Under the pieces are notes generated by a model. The model was not told the origin of the DNA, made no database searches, and saw only the letters and a program-made list of their open reading frames with translations. This document shows positions 8,471-17,036 of a stretch of 63,457 nt of DNA, piece by piece. This DNA is from Actinomycetes bacterium (lineage in GTDB: Bacteria > Actinomycetota > Acidimicrobiia > Acidimicrobiales > UBA8190), in contig JAJZLP010000122.1 of the NCBI GenBank assembly GCA_021803325.1, positions 1 through 63,457 on the forward strand, written 5' to 3'. Position 1 is the stretch's first letter, and each line of letters opens with the position of its first letter. The translations under genes and the position numbers were made by a program.

Positions 8471-9718
8471 TCATCGGAGGCTCTCGTCCACAGCAGCCAG
8501 GAAACGGTCGTTCTCCTCAGGAGAGCCGATCGTCACTCGGAGGCACCCGTCCAAGCCCGGCCACCCCGAGCAATCGCGTATGAGGACGGACCGGTCGACC
8601 AGCCGTCGCCAGATCTCGACGGCATCGGCATGCAGCGGCCGGAAGAGCACGAAGTTGGCGTCCGAGGGCCACGTCTGCACGGGCAGCGCGCCCAACGCTG
8701 TCTGGACGCGGCGGCGCTCCGCCACAAGCTGGCCGACCCGCTCGTCCATGGCGTGTGCATGGCGGAGCGCGAGGCGGCCGGCGGCCTGCGACACGGCGTC
8801 GACGTTGTAGGGGAGGACGACCAGCTCGCAGGCGGCGACCACAGCCGGGTCGGCGACCATGTAGCCGAGCCGCATGGCGGCCAGCCCGAAGGTCTTGGAG
8901 AAGGTGCGGACCACAACCAGCCGTTGTGCCTCGGGTCCGCCGGCGCGCACGAGGTCGAGAGCGGAGGCGCGTGCGAACTGCCCGTAGGCCTCGTCCACCA
9001 CCACCAGGCCGGGGGCCACGTCCAGCACATGCTGGATGGTGTGGAGGGTCTCGGCACGGCCCGTCGGGTTGTTGGGCGAGCAGACGAAGGTGATCACCGG
9101 TGCAGCCGTCCGCTCCAGTTCGTCGACCACCTCGAGATCCAGGGCGAACGCCGCGTCACGCGGTGCCGACACCACCGGGGTGCCGGTGACCTCTGCGATG
9201 TGGCGGTGCAGGGTGTAGGACGGCTCAAAGGTCGCCACAGCCCGACCTACGCCCCCGTAGGCGAGCAGCAGGCACTGCAGCACCTCGTTCGACCCCGTGG
9301 CGCAGAACACCTGGTCGGCACCGACCCCGTGGTGTGCGGCCAGGGCGGTGCGCAGGTCCGTGCAGCGGCGGTCTGGGTACCGGTTGAACGCGATGCGCCC
9401 GAGCTCGTCGCGCAGCTCGGCCAGGAACGCCGGCGGCGGTGCGTACGGCGACTCGTTGGTGTTGAGCCGGACCTCGACGTCGACCTGGGGAGAGTGGTAG
9501 CCGGCCAGGGCACGCAGATCGGGGCGGACTGCCACGGGGTGACCTTCGTGGGCGGTCTCCGGAAACCGGCCTCCGGAAACCGCTCCACCAGCCGCAGAAG
9601 CTGTCCCTTCTGGCGCTGTTCGTTCTGGCGCTGTTCCTGGAGGCCCCGTTCCTGCAGGCGTCGCTGCATCGGCGACGCTGGCAGCAGCAGCGCCCTCGCC
9701 GACGGTCTCGACGGTCAT
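8471..9718 (-). CDS. hisC: Histidinol-phosphate aminotransferase
   Basis: 415-residue PLP enzyme, fold type I, that makes histidinol phosphate from imidazole acetol phosphate. The PLP lysine is in TFSKTFGLAAMRLGY. Other marks are RLNTNESPYAPP near residue 84, SPNNPTGR and VDEAYGQF. The first 60 residues are an Ala/Gly/Thr/Pro-rich extension (repeats of GTAP/RTAPEGT) not seen in most homologs. The ATG overlaps the hisD stop by 4 bp (ATGA). Confidence 0.95.
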   Translation of the reverse strand: MTVETVGEGAAAASVADAATPAGTGPPGTAPERTAPEGTASAAGGAVSGGRFPETAHEGHPVAVRPDLRALAGYHSPQVDVEVRLNTNESPYAPPPAFLAELRDELGRIAFNRYPDRRCTDLRTALAAHHGVGADQVFCATGSNEVLQCLLLAYGGVGRAVATFEPSYTLHRHIAEVTGTPVVSAPRDAAFALDLEVVDELERTAAPVITFVCSPNNPTGRAETLHTIQHVLDVAPGLVVVDEAYGQFARASALDLVRAGGPEAQRLVVVRTFSKTFGLAAMRLGYMVADPAVVAACELVVLPYNVDAVSQAAGRLALRHAHAMDERVGQLVAERRRVQTALGALPVQTWPSDANFVLFRPLHADAVEIWRRLVDRSVLIRDCSGWPGLDGCLRVTIGSPEENDRFLAAVDESLR

Positions 9719-11058
9719 CGCTCGGCTGTCCGCGCTCGGCCCGTGCCGCCCGCCGAGGATCCGGCAGGCTCGGCGTCCAGGCGGACGGTCACCGAGGCGG
9801 CATGTGCCGGCAGTCCCTCGGCCTCGGCCAGCGTGACCACCGCCGGTCCGAGCGCGCCAAGCGCCTGGCGGTCGACCTCGACCGCGTGGATGTGGGTGCA
9901 GAAGTCGTCCACGCGGAGCGCCGACGAGAAGCGCGCCGTACGCGCCGTCGGAAGCACGTGGTTGGGCCCAGCCACGTAGTCACCCACGCTCGCCGGCGCG
10001 TACGGCCCGAGGAACACGGCCCCGGCGCTGCGCACCTGCGGCAGCAGCCCGGCAGGATCGGCCACGAGCAGCTCCAGGTGCTCGGGAGCCACGATGTTGG
10101 CCACCGCCATGGCAGCCTCGGCGTCGGCCACGAGGATCGCACAGCCGTTGCGGCCCAACGTGGCTTGCAGGTCCTGGCGCCGCGGCGATGCCTCCACCAG
10201 CCTCTCCACCTCGGCGGCCACTGCGTCGGCGACCCCTTCATCCCACGTGACCAGCCAGGCCAACCCGTCGGGGCCGTGCTCCGCCTGGACGAGAACGTCC
10301 ACTGCAGCCCAAGCAGGCGGCACGCTGCCGTCGGCCACCACGACCACCTCGGACGGCCCGGCGAAGGCGGACGGCGTCCCCACCCGACCGGCGAGCTGGC
10401 GCTTGGCTTCGGCCACGTACCGGTTGCCCGGGCCGACGACGACGTCGACCGCCCGGATGCTCTCCGTGCCGAACGCCATGGCCGCCACCGCCTGGGCGCC
10501 ACCGATGCGGTAGACCTCGTCGATCCCGCAGACCGCGGCAGCGGCCAACGTTGCCGGCGCCACGGTCCCGTCGGCTCTCGGCGGGACGCACAGAGCCAGC
10601 TCTTCCACCCCGGCGACCCGCGCTGGTGCCGCGCACATCACCACGCTCGACGGGTACTGCGCCCGGCCCCCCGGCGCGTACAACCCAGCTCGGCGCACCG
10701 GCCGGACCAGGTGGTGCACCACCACGCCGTCGACGGTGACAGCTGCATCCTCCGCTCGCTGGTGGCGGTGGTACTCCGTCACCCGCGCATAGGCCAGCTC
10801 CAACGCCTCGCGCAGCTCCAGTGGCACTGCGCTGAGCGCGGCGCTCACCGCGGCCACGGGGACCCTGATGGCATCGATCTCCACGCCGTCGAAGCGCGCG
10901 GTCAACGACCGCAACGCGGCGTCACCGCCGTGACGAACCTCCTCGACAATGGCGGCCACCGCCTCCGTCGGCACCAGCTCGTCCCAGACGGGGGGCGGCA
11001 ACGCGCCCGCAAGGTCGGCGACGGCGACGGCGCGGAGATCCAGGCGTTCGAGCAGCAT
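9715..11058 (-). CDS. hisD: Histidinol dehydrogenase
   Basis: 447 residues. It oxidises histidinol to histidine in two NAD-dependent steps, and is the last step of the pathway but the first gene of this cluster. Visible marks: YAPGGRAQYPSSVVM, IGGAQAVAAMAFGT, VGPGNRYVAEAKR, QAEHGPDG, APEHLEL (catalytic Glu-His) and GPNHVLPT. I picked the ATG at 11058 (MLLERLDLRAV), which has AAGG 4 nt upstream and a TACGAT box 9 nt upstream; ATG 11082 is possible. A divergent small gene begins at 11162, so the 103-bp gap holds both promoters. Confidence 0.95.
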   Translation of the reverse strand: MLLERLDLRAVAVADLAGALPPPVWDELVPTEAVAAIVEEVRHGGDAALRSLTARFDGVEIDAIRVPVAAVSAALSAVPLELREALELAYARVTEYHRHQRAEDAAVTVDGVVVHHLVRPVRRAGLYAPGGRAQYPSSVVMCAAPARVAGVEELALCVPPRADGTVAPATLAAAAVCGIDEVYRIGGAQAVAAMAFGTESIRAVDVVVGPGNRYVAEAKRQLAGRVGTPSAFAGPSEVVVVADGSVPPAWAAVDVLVQAEHGPDGLAWLVTWDEGVADAVAAEVERLVEASPRRQDLQATLGRNGCAILVADAEAAMAVANIVAPEHLELLVADPAGLLPQVRSAGAVFLGPYAPASVGDYVAGPNHVLPTARTARFSSALRVDDFCTHIHAVEVDRQALGALGPAVVTLAEAEGLPAHAASVTVRLDAEPAGSSAGGTGRARTAER

Positions 11059-11161
11059 GAGACCTTGATCGTACCCGCCCATCAGGCTGCAGCCGCCCAT
11101 GCCCGCACCCGCGACCACAGCGTGGATGGTCCTCCGCTCCGCTGTCGGCCATGATCGGCGG

Positions 11162-11362
11162 GTGCCCACGTCGCCACCGGAACTGTCGTCCATCGCCACC
11201 GCTCTGTCGGAGCTCACCCGGCGCGTGGGCGCGATCGCCGAGGATGCCTCCGCCGCGCATCAGGACGACCTGGCTTCCGAGCTGTTCGCTGTCGAGCGCT
11301 CGCTGACCGCCGCCGGCCGCCGCATGGACCGGTTGGCCGCCGGAGCACGCCGCGTTCGCTGA
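11162..11362 (+). CDS. Small helical protein, function unknown
   Basis: 66 residues from a GTG at 11162. A CATGAT box lies exactly 6 nt before the GTG, the leaderless layout seen elsewhere. The product is mostly Ala/Leu/Glu/Arg and would form one or two amphipathic helices (LSSIATALSELTRRVGAIAE, then LASELFAVERSLTAAGRRM). No signal peptide, membrane helix or metal motif is present. It is divergent from hisD. I do not recognise a family. Confidence 0.6.
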   Translation: MPTSPPELSSIATALSELTRRVGAIAEDASAAHQDDLASELFAVERSLTAAGRRMDRLAAGARRVR

Positions 11363-11410
11363 TCGGGCATCACCCCGGCCAGGACCGCGGCAGCCGGTCT
11401 CCCTGCCCCG

Positions 11411-11528
11411 CCCGGCCGTGGCCCGAACCGTCACCCGCCGGACTCCCCCCTCACCCGGCCGTGGCCCGAACCGTCACCCGCCGGACTCCCCCCTCACCCG
11501 GCCGTGGCCCGAACCGTCACCCACCGGT
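11411..11528. repeat. 43-bp tandem repeat, about 2.7 copies
   Basis: Copies begin at 11411, 11454 and 11497 with CCCGGCCGTGGCCCGAACCG. The first two full units are identical over most of their length. Confidence 0.9.
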
Positions 11529-11718
11529 CCCTCCGCCCCACCCGAACAGCGACGCGAACAGGTCCTCTACCCACCGTTCGTGCGGTCAACCGACCGTCAG
11601 GTGGATACGGACTGATCCGGTATGCCTCGGAGGGAGCGCTGTGCTCGTGATGGCACGTACGCAGCACACGTCGTCACAGGAGGTGACCTCGCGATCGCCA
11701 ACCGGTGCCCGGACGCGC

Positions 11719-11744
11719 CGATGGCGCCCCGAAGGGCGCCATCG
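11719..11744. terminator. Perfect 11-bp hairpin with CGAA loop
   Basis: Stem CGATGGCGCCC pairs exactly with GGGCGCCATCG around a four-base CGAA loop. There is no T tract on either side. It sits between the 11162 gene and the end of nth, so a bidirectional terminator is the simplest reading. Confidence 0.6.
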
Positions 11745-11917
11745 ACACGAGCGGGCCGGGCGGCGGATCCCGGGACCCCGCTCTCACGGAACCAGGTGGC
11801 GGGAACCGGTTCCGGTATCTCCTACAACATCACGAACCGAACCCTCTGTTCCAATCGTAGAGCACAACATCGGCACAACCCGCTGTCTGATGAGCCGGCG
11901 AAGGCGAACTTCCAGCG

Positions 11918-12616
11918 TCACGGGCGTCGTGTTCGTCCACGGGTGGCTGCGCCCGCACGTCCGAGCACCGCACCCGCCGACGGGCAGATGTCAGCCAGGA
12001 TGCAACGGGCACAGCCCGGCGCCCGCGCCGTGCACACGGCCCGACCGTGCAAGATGAGGCGCAGGCTGAAAGCTCCCCGCTCGTCGGCGGGGACCATGGC
12101 ATTGAGCACGCTCTCCACCTTGACAGGGTCGGTCTCCTCGGTGAGCCCCAGCCGCCGAACGAGGCGACCCACGTGGGTGTCCACGGGCAGGCCGGGCAGG
12201 CCGAAGACCACGGATCGCACGACGTTGGCGGTCTTGCGACCGACCCCAGGCAGGGTCGTCAGGTCGTCCATCTCGGAGGGGACCACGCCGCCGAACCGAT
12301 CCTCGACCGCCCGGGCCATGCCCACGAGGTTGCGGGCTTTTGAGCGGAAGAACCCTGTCGACCGCACCAGCTCCTCGACCGTCTCGAGTGGGGCTTCGGC
12401 CAGGGCAGCCGGGTCGGGATACCGGGCCAAGAGCGCTGGGGTCACCGTGTTCACCCGCTCGTCGGTGCACTGCGCCGACAGGATCGTGGCGACCAACAGC
12501 CCAAAGGGATCCTGGTGGCGAAGAGCGCACAGCTCGGTGGCGCTGCCCGGGTACTCGGCGGCCAGGCGGTCGAGCACAATCCGGGTGCGCTGGCGAGGGC
12601 TCGTCCTGGTGGCCAC
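11918..12616 (-). CDS. nth: Endonuclease III (DNA glycosylase/AP lyase)
   Basis: 232 residues. It removes oxidised pyrimidines and nicks abasic sites. The helix-hairpin-helix LPGVGRKTANVV holds the catalytic lysine, and VDTHVGRL holds the catalytic aspartate. The C-terminal [4Fe-4S] cluster motif is intact as C-x6-C-x2-C-x5-C. The GTG at 12616 follows a TAGCGT box by exactly 6 nt, so the message is probably leaderless. It is transcribed back to back with mshD from a 55-bp gap. Confidence 0.96.
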   Translation of the reverse strand: MATRTSPRQRTRIVLDRLAAEYPGSATELCALRHQDPFGLLVATILSAQCTDERVNTVTPALLARYPDPAALAEAPLETVEELVRSTGFFRSKARNLVGMARAVEDRFGGVVPSEMDDLTTLPGVGRKTANVVRSVVFGLPGLPVDTHVGRLVRRLGLTEETDPVKVESVLNAMVPADERGAFSLRLILHGRAVCTARAPGCARCILADICPSAGAVLGRAGAATRGRTRRP

Positions 12617-12622
12617 CGGCGT

Positions 12623-12664
12623 ACGCTACCCAGCTCCGGGCGAGCACCGGACGGGCGATAGCCT
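12623..12664. promoter_or_regulatory. Bidirectional promoter region, nth / mshD
   Basis: TAGCGT (minus strand, 12623-12628) is 6 nt from the nth GTG. TAGCCT (plus strand, 12659-12664) is 7 nt from the mshD ATG. The two -10 boxes are separated by 30 bp, so each -35 region must overlap the other promoter. Confidence 0.55.
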
Positions 12665-12671
12665 CCGGCAG

Positions 12672-13598
12672 ATGCACCACGTCGAGGTGAAGCGCCGGAT
12701 GGGCGAGGCCGACATCGCCGAGGTCTCCGTCCTGCTGGCCGAGGTCGCCGCCGCAGACCGACACCGCCCGCTCGGCGAGCACAAGTGGCTGGACCTGGTG
12801 CACGGCGGCCGGACGGGCTTTGCCGGCTTCGTCGCTCGCGACCGGACCAGCGGACGGCTGGTCGGTTATGCGCAGCTGAGCCAGGGGCACCACACCTGGG
12901 GTGTCGAGGTGGTCGTGGCTCCCGGCAACCGGGACCCGGATGCGGCTGTCGGGGCCGACTTGCTGCGCGCCGCGCTCGACGAGGTCGGCCGTCAAGGCGG
13001 AGGGCACGTCCATCTGTGGGTGCCACAACCGACGCCGGTCACCGACACCATGGCCACCAGCAGCGGCCTGGTCCAGGGTCGCGACCTGCTCCAGATGCGG
13101 ATCGCCCTCCCCGTTCCGGCCACCGCCATCGGCGACGCTCCCCCTCTCACCACCCGGCCCTTCCGGCCAGGCCAGGACGAGGCGGCCTGGCTGGCGGTGA
13201 ACAACCGGGCCTTTGCCAACCATCCCGAGCAAGGCGGCTGGACGATCGACACCCTGCGCGAACGCGAGGCCGAAGCCTGGTTCGACGCCGAGGGCTTCCT
13301 CCTGTACGAGCGCGACGGCCAGCTGGCGGGATCCTGCTGGACGAAGGTCCACAGCGACTGCGATCCCGAGCTCGGGGAGATCTACGTCATCTCGGTCGAT
13401 CCGTCCCTGCACGGGCACGGGCTCGGCCGTGCCCTCACCATTGCCGGTCTCGATCACCTGGCCCGGCGGGGGATCACCGTTGGCATGCTGTACGTCGATG
13501 CCGCCAACCGAGCGGCGGTCCACCTCTACCAGTCGATCGGCTTTGCGCTCGACCACGTCGACAGGGCATACACCGGGGATGTGGCTCCGTCCCGGTGA
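12672..13598 (+). CDS. mshD: Mycothiol synthase (acetyltransferase)
   Basis: 308 residues with two GNAT domains in tandem. It acetylates the cysteine amine of Cys-GlcN-Ins, the final step of mycothiol synthesis. The C-terminal domain carries the typical MshD string RPFRPGQDEAAWLAVNNRAF, then HPEQGGWT and the acetyl-CoA loop region HGHGLGRALT. The N-terminal domain (residues 10-150) is the degenerate GNAT copy expected in MshD. The ATG at 12672 is preceded by TAGCCT with a 7-nt spacer. Presence of this gene indicates an actinobacterium. Confidence 0.9.
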   Translation: MHHVEVKRRMGEADIAEVSVLLAEVAAADRHRPLGEHKWLDLVHGGRTGFAGFVARDRTSGRLVGYAQLSQGHHTWGVEVVVAPGNRDPDAAVGADLLRAALDEVGRQGGGHVHLWVPQPTPVTDTMATSSGLVQGRDLLQMRIALPVPATAIGDAPPLTTRPFRPGQDEAAWLAVNNRAFANHPEQGGWTIDTLREREAEAWFDAEGFLLYERDGQLAGSCWTKVHSDCDPELGEIYVISVDPSLHGHGLGRALTIAGLDHLARRGITVGMLYVDAANRAAVHLYQSIGFALDHVDRAYTGDVAPSR

Positions 13599-13625
13599 GC
13601 CGGCCCGGTGGCACGACCCGGAGCG

Positions 13626-14519
13626 TCAACCGCCGCCGGACACCCCGACTGCAACGCCGATGCCGAAGGTCACCCCGGCTGCAGCAGCCCCGATCAGGAG
13701 CTGGCGCAGCGCCGACCACCACCAGGAGCGGCCGGTGAACATCGACAGGGACGCTCCCACCAGGACCGACGCCACGACGCCCACGACCACCGACGCGAGC
13801 TCGGCTGAGCCCCCCGAGGACAGCAGCCACGGCAGCAGCGGCAGCAGGGCGCCGAAGGCAAAGGTCACGAAGGACGACAGCCCAGCCTTGACCGGCGAGC
13901 CGAGCGAGCCTGGGTCGACGCCCAGCTCCTCGCGAGCATGGGTCTCGAGCGCGAGCTCCGGTGTCCGCATCATCTCATCGGCCAGCTGTCGGGCGACCGA
14001 CGGCTCGACTCCCCTGCTCTCGTAGATGTGCACCAGCTCGCTGCGCTCGCCTTCGGGTCGACGCCGCAGCTCGTCGCGTTCGCGCGCCAGCTCTCGCTCG
14101 AGCAGCTCCGACTGGGCGCGCATCGACACGTACTCGCCGGCGGCCATCGAGAACGCCCCGCCGATCAGACCGGCCACGCCGGCCAGGCGGACGACCGACG
14201 GACCCGGGTGCGCGCCCGCCATGCCCAGCACCAGCGACACGTTGGTCACGAGGCCGTCGCTCACACCGAACACCGCGGCCCGCGCCCACCCACCGGTGAT
14301 GTCGCGATGGGTGTGCCCGTGCTGCTCCGGACCGACCGGTGCCCGTCCGCCGGCTCGGCGGTCTTCGCGGCTCCGGCGCACCCTGCCCGCGGTGCCAGGC
14401 CCGCCGGAGCGCCCGAGGTGCCGCTCATCGCCGACGGCGTCGGCCACGCCGTCTGCTGTCGAAACGACGGCGCTGCCAGCGTCGCCCGTCCCGTTGGTGT
14501 CACCGTCGCCCGTGGCCAC
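13626..14519 (-). CDS. VIT/CCC1-family iron or manganese transporter
   Basis: 297 residues. The first 75 are a polar tail rich in Gly/Asp/Arg. Residues from about 80 hold the family signature GVSDGLVTNVSLVLGMAGA, then GAFSMAAGEYVSMRAQ. A charged middle segment (Arg/Glu-rich, 140-200) matches the metal-binding helical insert of VIT1-type proteins. Three more hydrophobic helices follow at the C-terminus. Family members move Fe2+ or Mn2+ out of the cytosol. The GTG at 14519 has TAAGCT exactly 6 nt upstream (14526-14531). It converges on mshD with a 27-bp gap. Confidence 0.88.
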   Translation of the reverse strand: MATGDGDTNGTGDAGSAVVSTADGVADAVGDERHLGRSGGPGTAGRVRRSREDRRAGGRAPVGPEQHGHTHRDITGGWARAAVFGVSDGLVTNVSLVLGMAGAHPGPSVVRLAGVAGLIGGAFSMAAGEYVSMRAQSELLERELARERDELRRRPEGERSELVHIYESRGVEPSVARQLADEMMRTPELALETHAREELGVDPGSLGSPVKAGLSSFVTFAFGALLPLLPWLLSSGGSAELASVVVGVVASVLVGASLSMFTGRSWWWSALRQLLIGAAAAGVTFGIGVAVGVSGGG

Positions 14520-14749
14520 CGGTCCAGCTTAGATGTCCGGCCGATCGCCACGCCGGGCTCGCCGACCCCAGGCGTCGCATCACGGCGGTATCGTCGTCGT
14601 GCAGCTCATCCAGGCTGCACGGCCTGGTTCTCCTTCGCCTTGCGCTGCTCGCCTGGCTGCCACGGTCCCCGATCCGCTCAGCCTGTCCGCTGGAGCTCTA
14701 CGGCCGGGGGCGCGGTGCCAGGGGCCGGCACGGCTGGCAGAATGTCGGG

Positions 14750-15106
14750 ATGGAACCGCGCCGCTGGCTCGACCGGTCGCAACCCCAGACCCTGCAGAAC
14801 GCCGTGATGCTCTGCTATTTCAACGCCGGACTGTCCCTGCTGTTCGGGCTCGTGGCCGGCGGCGTGGGCCTGCTCCTGCTCCTTCCCATCGCGCTCGGGG
14901 CCGGGGGGTTCGGCATCGCCAACGACCGCAAGTGGGGCTACTGGCTCGCCGTCGTGTTCGCCGGCCTGTCGCTCGCTGACGCGGTGCTCGTCTTCGCGCT
15001 CCTGCCGGGGTTCGGACCGATCCTGAACATGCTCTTCATCGGGGTGCTCTTCGCCCTGCTCCTGCACCCGATGAGCCGGCACTACCAGAAGATCTGGTTC
15101 CGCTGA
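14750..15106 (+). CDS. Small integral membrane protein, function unknown
   Basis: 118 residues. The N-terminal 15 are polar (EPRRWLDRSQPQ), followed by three to four hydrophobic helices: about 18-50 (NAVMLCYFNAG and a Leu-rich stretch), 60-85 and 88-108, ending in a basic tail. ATG at 14750 is preceded by CAGAAT with a 6-nt spacer. I see no known domain. Divergent from the VIT transporter, 230 bp away. Confidence 0.7.
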   Translation: MEPRRWLDRSQPQTLQNAVMLCYFNAGLSLLFGLVAGGVGLLLLLPIALGAGGFGIANDRKWGYWLAVVFAGLSLADAVLVFALLPGFGPILNMLFIGVLFALLLHPMSRHYQKIWFR

Positions 15107-15207
15107 CCGCGCAGATCACCCATATCGCACAAGATCTGGAGCACCACCTCACGGCACAGTGAGCACCACCCCACGGCACGGTGCACACGAGTTCCCGGCT
15201 ACCAGTG

Positions 15208-15297
15208 CCAGGGACCGTGTGAGTACCAGGGACCGTGTGAGTACCAGGGACCGTGTGAGTACCAGGGACCGTGTGAGTACCAGGGACCGTGTGGCAG
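15208..15297. repeat. 18-bp tandem repeat, five copies
   Basis: CCAGGGACCGTGTGAGTA begins at 15208, 15226, 15244, 15262 and 15280. It occupies much of the 341-bp gap (15107-15447) between the convergent membrane-protein gene and vapC; the rest of that gap holds nothing I can identify. Confidence 0.92.
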
Positions 15298-15447
15298 GGA
15301 CCACATGGAAACGAGGATCGCCTTCGCCGTCCAGCCGGTCCCGGACAGACCCAGCTCCACCTGATCGACGGTCCGCTGGCCCGGCACCGTCCCGGTCTGT
15401 CTCGGCTGTCCTGGTTGGACAGCGGTGTGGCGATCGCGTGCACTCGA

Positions 15448-15843
15448 TCACCGCAGCAGCCGCACGGAGCACCTGATGCCGGGAGCCCGGGAGAGCCGCT
15501 CGTCGGCGGTCAGGAGCGCACAGTCGAGCGCTTCGGCGAGCGCCACGTAGGTGGCGTCGTAGGCGGTGACGGTGGAGCGAAGCTCGTAGGCACGCCGCAT
15601 GAAGGGCAGCGTCGGGTATCGGGTGAGGGGCACATCTCCTAGGTCCGACACGGCGGCAGCAAACCGCCGGGCGGTGAGCGTCCCTGCGAGCCACCGCTTG
15701 CGGAGCACAGCGACGGTCTCGACGTCGACCAGGTCCGGGCCGGCAAGCTCCGCTGCTGCCGAGAGCTCGCCCCGTGCGTGGCAGCCGTCGGCCTGGTCGT
15801 CGCCGAGGGCGGTCGCCAACACCGAGGCGTCGACGACGATCAC
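15448..15843 (-). CDS. vapC: VapC-type PIN-domain ribonuclease toxin
   Basis: 131 residues. The PIN acidic residues are in place: IVVDASVLA at the N-terminus, DVETVAVLRKR about residue 40, YDATYVALAEAL about 95, and LLTADERL about 113. Such toxins cleave structured RNA when freed from the antitoxin. The ATG overlaps the upstream antitoxin stop by 4 bp. Target is unknown. Confidence 0.9.
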   Translation of the reverse strand: MIVVDASVLATALGDDQADGCHARGELSAAAELAGPDLVDVETVAVLRKRWLAGTLTARRFAAAVSDLGDVPLTRYPTLPFMRRAYELRSTVTAYDATYVALAEALDCALLTADERLSRAPGIRCSVRLLR

Positions 15844-16070
15844 CGGCCGGTGCGTTCATCGGACAGGTCCTTGGCTGCCTGGGCGAGTCCCACCCGCCCG
15901 CCTCGCCGCCGTTCGATGCGCTCGAGCACGTCGTCGAGGCTCGGCCGTTCCGCCAACCGCTTGAGCTCACCGGCAAGGTACTGCTGGAGCGACTGGCCGT
16001 GCTGCTCGGCCCGCCGCTGCAGGGCGGCGTGCGTCTCCGGGGTGATGTCGCGGACCAGCACGTTCGGCAT
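15840..16070 (-). CDS. vapB: VapB/FitA-type ribbon-helix-helix antitoxin
   Basis: 76 residues. The N-terminal RHH segment (MPNVLVRDITPETHAALQRR) binds DNA and the acidic/basic C-terminal tail would wrap the toxin. It precedes vapC and overlaps it. A strong promoter ends almost at the start codon, and AGCAT occurs twice 11 bp apart across that region, a possible autoregulatory site. Confidence 0.88.
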   Translation of the reverse strand: MPNVLVRDITPETHAALQRRAEQHGQSLQQYLAGELKRLAERPSLDDVLERIERRRGGRVGLAQAAKDLSDERTGR

Positions 16071-16076
16071 GCTTTC

Positions 16077-16105
16077 ATTATGCTAGCACCCGAGGTGGCT
16101 GGCAA
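16077..16105 (-). promoter_or_regulatory. vapBC promoter, near-consensus and leaderless
   Basis: On the minus strand TTGCCA (16100-16105), a 17-bp spacer, then CATAAT (16077-16082). Each hexamer matches the sigma-70 consensus at five of six bases. Only 6 nt separate the -10 box from the vapB ATG, so the message starts at or next to the start codon. Confidence 0.75.
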
Positions 16106-16569
16106 GGCACAGCGTCCGCCAGGTGGTGCACCGTACCTCCGGGCTGCAACGGCGCCGGTCTCCACGCTGCACGGGCAGCAACGCCGATATCGACGAAGGG
16201 GCGAGCCGGGAGCGGCGAGGCTGCCAGCAGTGACCGGCTGAAGGGACGCAGCCATGTCCAGACCGTCGGGTGGGCCGCCGCAGGCGGTCCACCGACGGAC
16301 TGTCTTGAAAGAGTAGAGAAACTCTCTTCGAGCCCGTCCACGGGCACGACCCCAGCGCCAGCCAACGTGGCGGCCCTGGCGTTGGGCTGCGTCGCTTCGG
16401 CTGCTTCCGGCGGTGCAGCGCGCACCGCTGTGACGTCGGACTTCGCGCCTTCGTGTGGACATTCGGCTCGCCCGCTGACCCTTTCAGAGGTGGGAGTCGG
16501 CGAGCGGCCCTCGGAGCCGAAGGAGCCGACGGTGGCCATGCACGACGACCAGTGGGACTTCCCCCCGAG

Positions 16570-16596
16570 GACAAGGGCCCCGAAGGGGCCTTCGTC
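16570..16596. repeat. GC-rich hairpin before the integrase remnant
   Basis: GGCCCC and GGGGCC pair around GAA, extended on both sides by AAG/CTT and GAC/GTC with single bulges. Within 16071-16654, a 584-bp gap between vapB and the integrase remnant, this and the vapB promoter are the only structures I can name; no gene is convincing. Confidence 0.5.
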
Positions 16597-16654
16597 AGCC
16601 GACCCGGCGACCCGGCCGCCGCCCCCCCTGCTGCTGCGGCCCGAGGGGGCAGCG

Positions 16655-16905
16655 GTGAAGCGCGGCAACAACGAGGGGACGGTCTACCGGGACGAGCGCC
16701 TCGGCATGTGGCGGGGGGCGATCTCCACGCCGACCGCCCGCCGGTAGGTGTCGGCCAGCACGAAGACGGCGTGCCGCTCCCCCTCATCGCCGACCTCCTC
16801 GGCCACGCCAGCACCCGCATGCTCGAGCAGCACTACCGCCACCGTGTCCGCACGTCCTTCGGCGCCCACGTCGGGCCCATGGAGGAGCTGTTCGGCGAGG
16901 GGTAG
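16655..16905 (+). pseudogene. Tyrosine recombinase (integrase) remnant
   Basis: Two pieces of a phage-type integrase remain in different frames. From a GTG at 16655, KRGNNEGTVYRDERLGMWRG is the usual integrase N-terminal arm and then meets a stop at 16747. A second frame continues with PLPLIADLLGHASTRMLEQH and YRHRV to a stop at 16905; that is the C-terminal box with the LGH histidine and the tyrosine nucleophile. The whole central and Arg-His catalytic region, several hundred residues, is missing. It sits just next to tRNA-Val, a common integration site, so an old element has probably been lost here. Confidence 0.8.
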
Positions 16906-16922
16906 ACCCCGAGCACCATCGA

Positions 16923-16977
16923 GCTGGTTGCTGCACTGGGTTGCTGCACTGGGTTGCTGCAGTGGTTGCTGCAGTGA
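16923..16977. repeat. Short GGTTGCTGCACTG-type tandem repeat
   Basis: Four near-identical 12-14 bp units (GGTTGCTGCACTG, then GGTTGCTGCAGTG variants) between the integrase remnant and the tRNA hairpin. Confidence 0.85.
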
Positions 16978-16980
16978 CGC

Positions 16981-17012
16981 CGGATCCCCGGCCTCGGGAG
17001 GCCGGGGATCCG
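16981..17012 (-). terminator. Perfect 14-bp hairpin downstream of tRNA-Val
   Basis: CGGATCCCCGGCCT pairs with AGGCCGGGGATCCG around a CGGG loop. It begins 24 nt past the tRNA 3' end in the direction of tRNA transcription. No T tract follows. Likely a terminator; it could also be a leftover of the integrated element. Confidence 0.6.
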
Positions 17013-17036
17013 ATCGAAAGTCCAGGTCAGGACGGG

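Larger units (their letters stand above)
11363..11917. other. 555-bp gap with tandem repeat and hairpin
   Basis: Lies between the ends of two convergent genes. It holds a 43-bp tandem repeat (11411-11528) and a strong hairpin (11719-11744). The remaining 11530-11917 has lower repetition and several short self-complementary parts but no convincing reading frame or RNA family that I recognise. Confidence 0.7.

Noticed and set aside
11600-11700. Riboswitch or tmRNA/RNase P-like RNA
   Set aside because: Some short stems are present, but none of the conserved cores of those RNAs can be seen.
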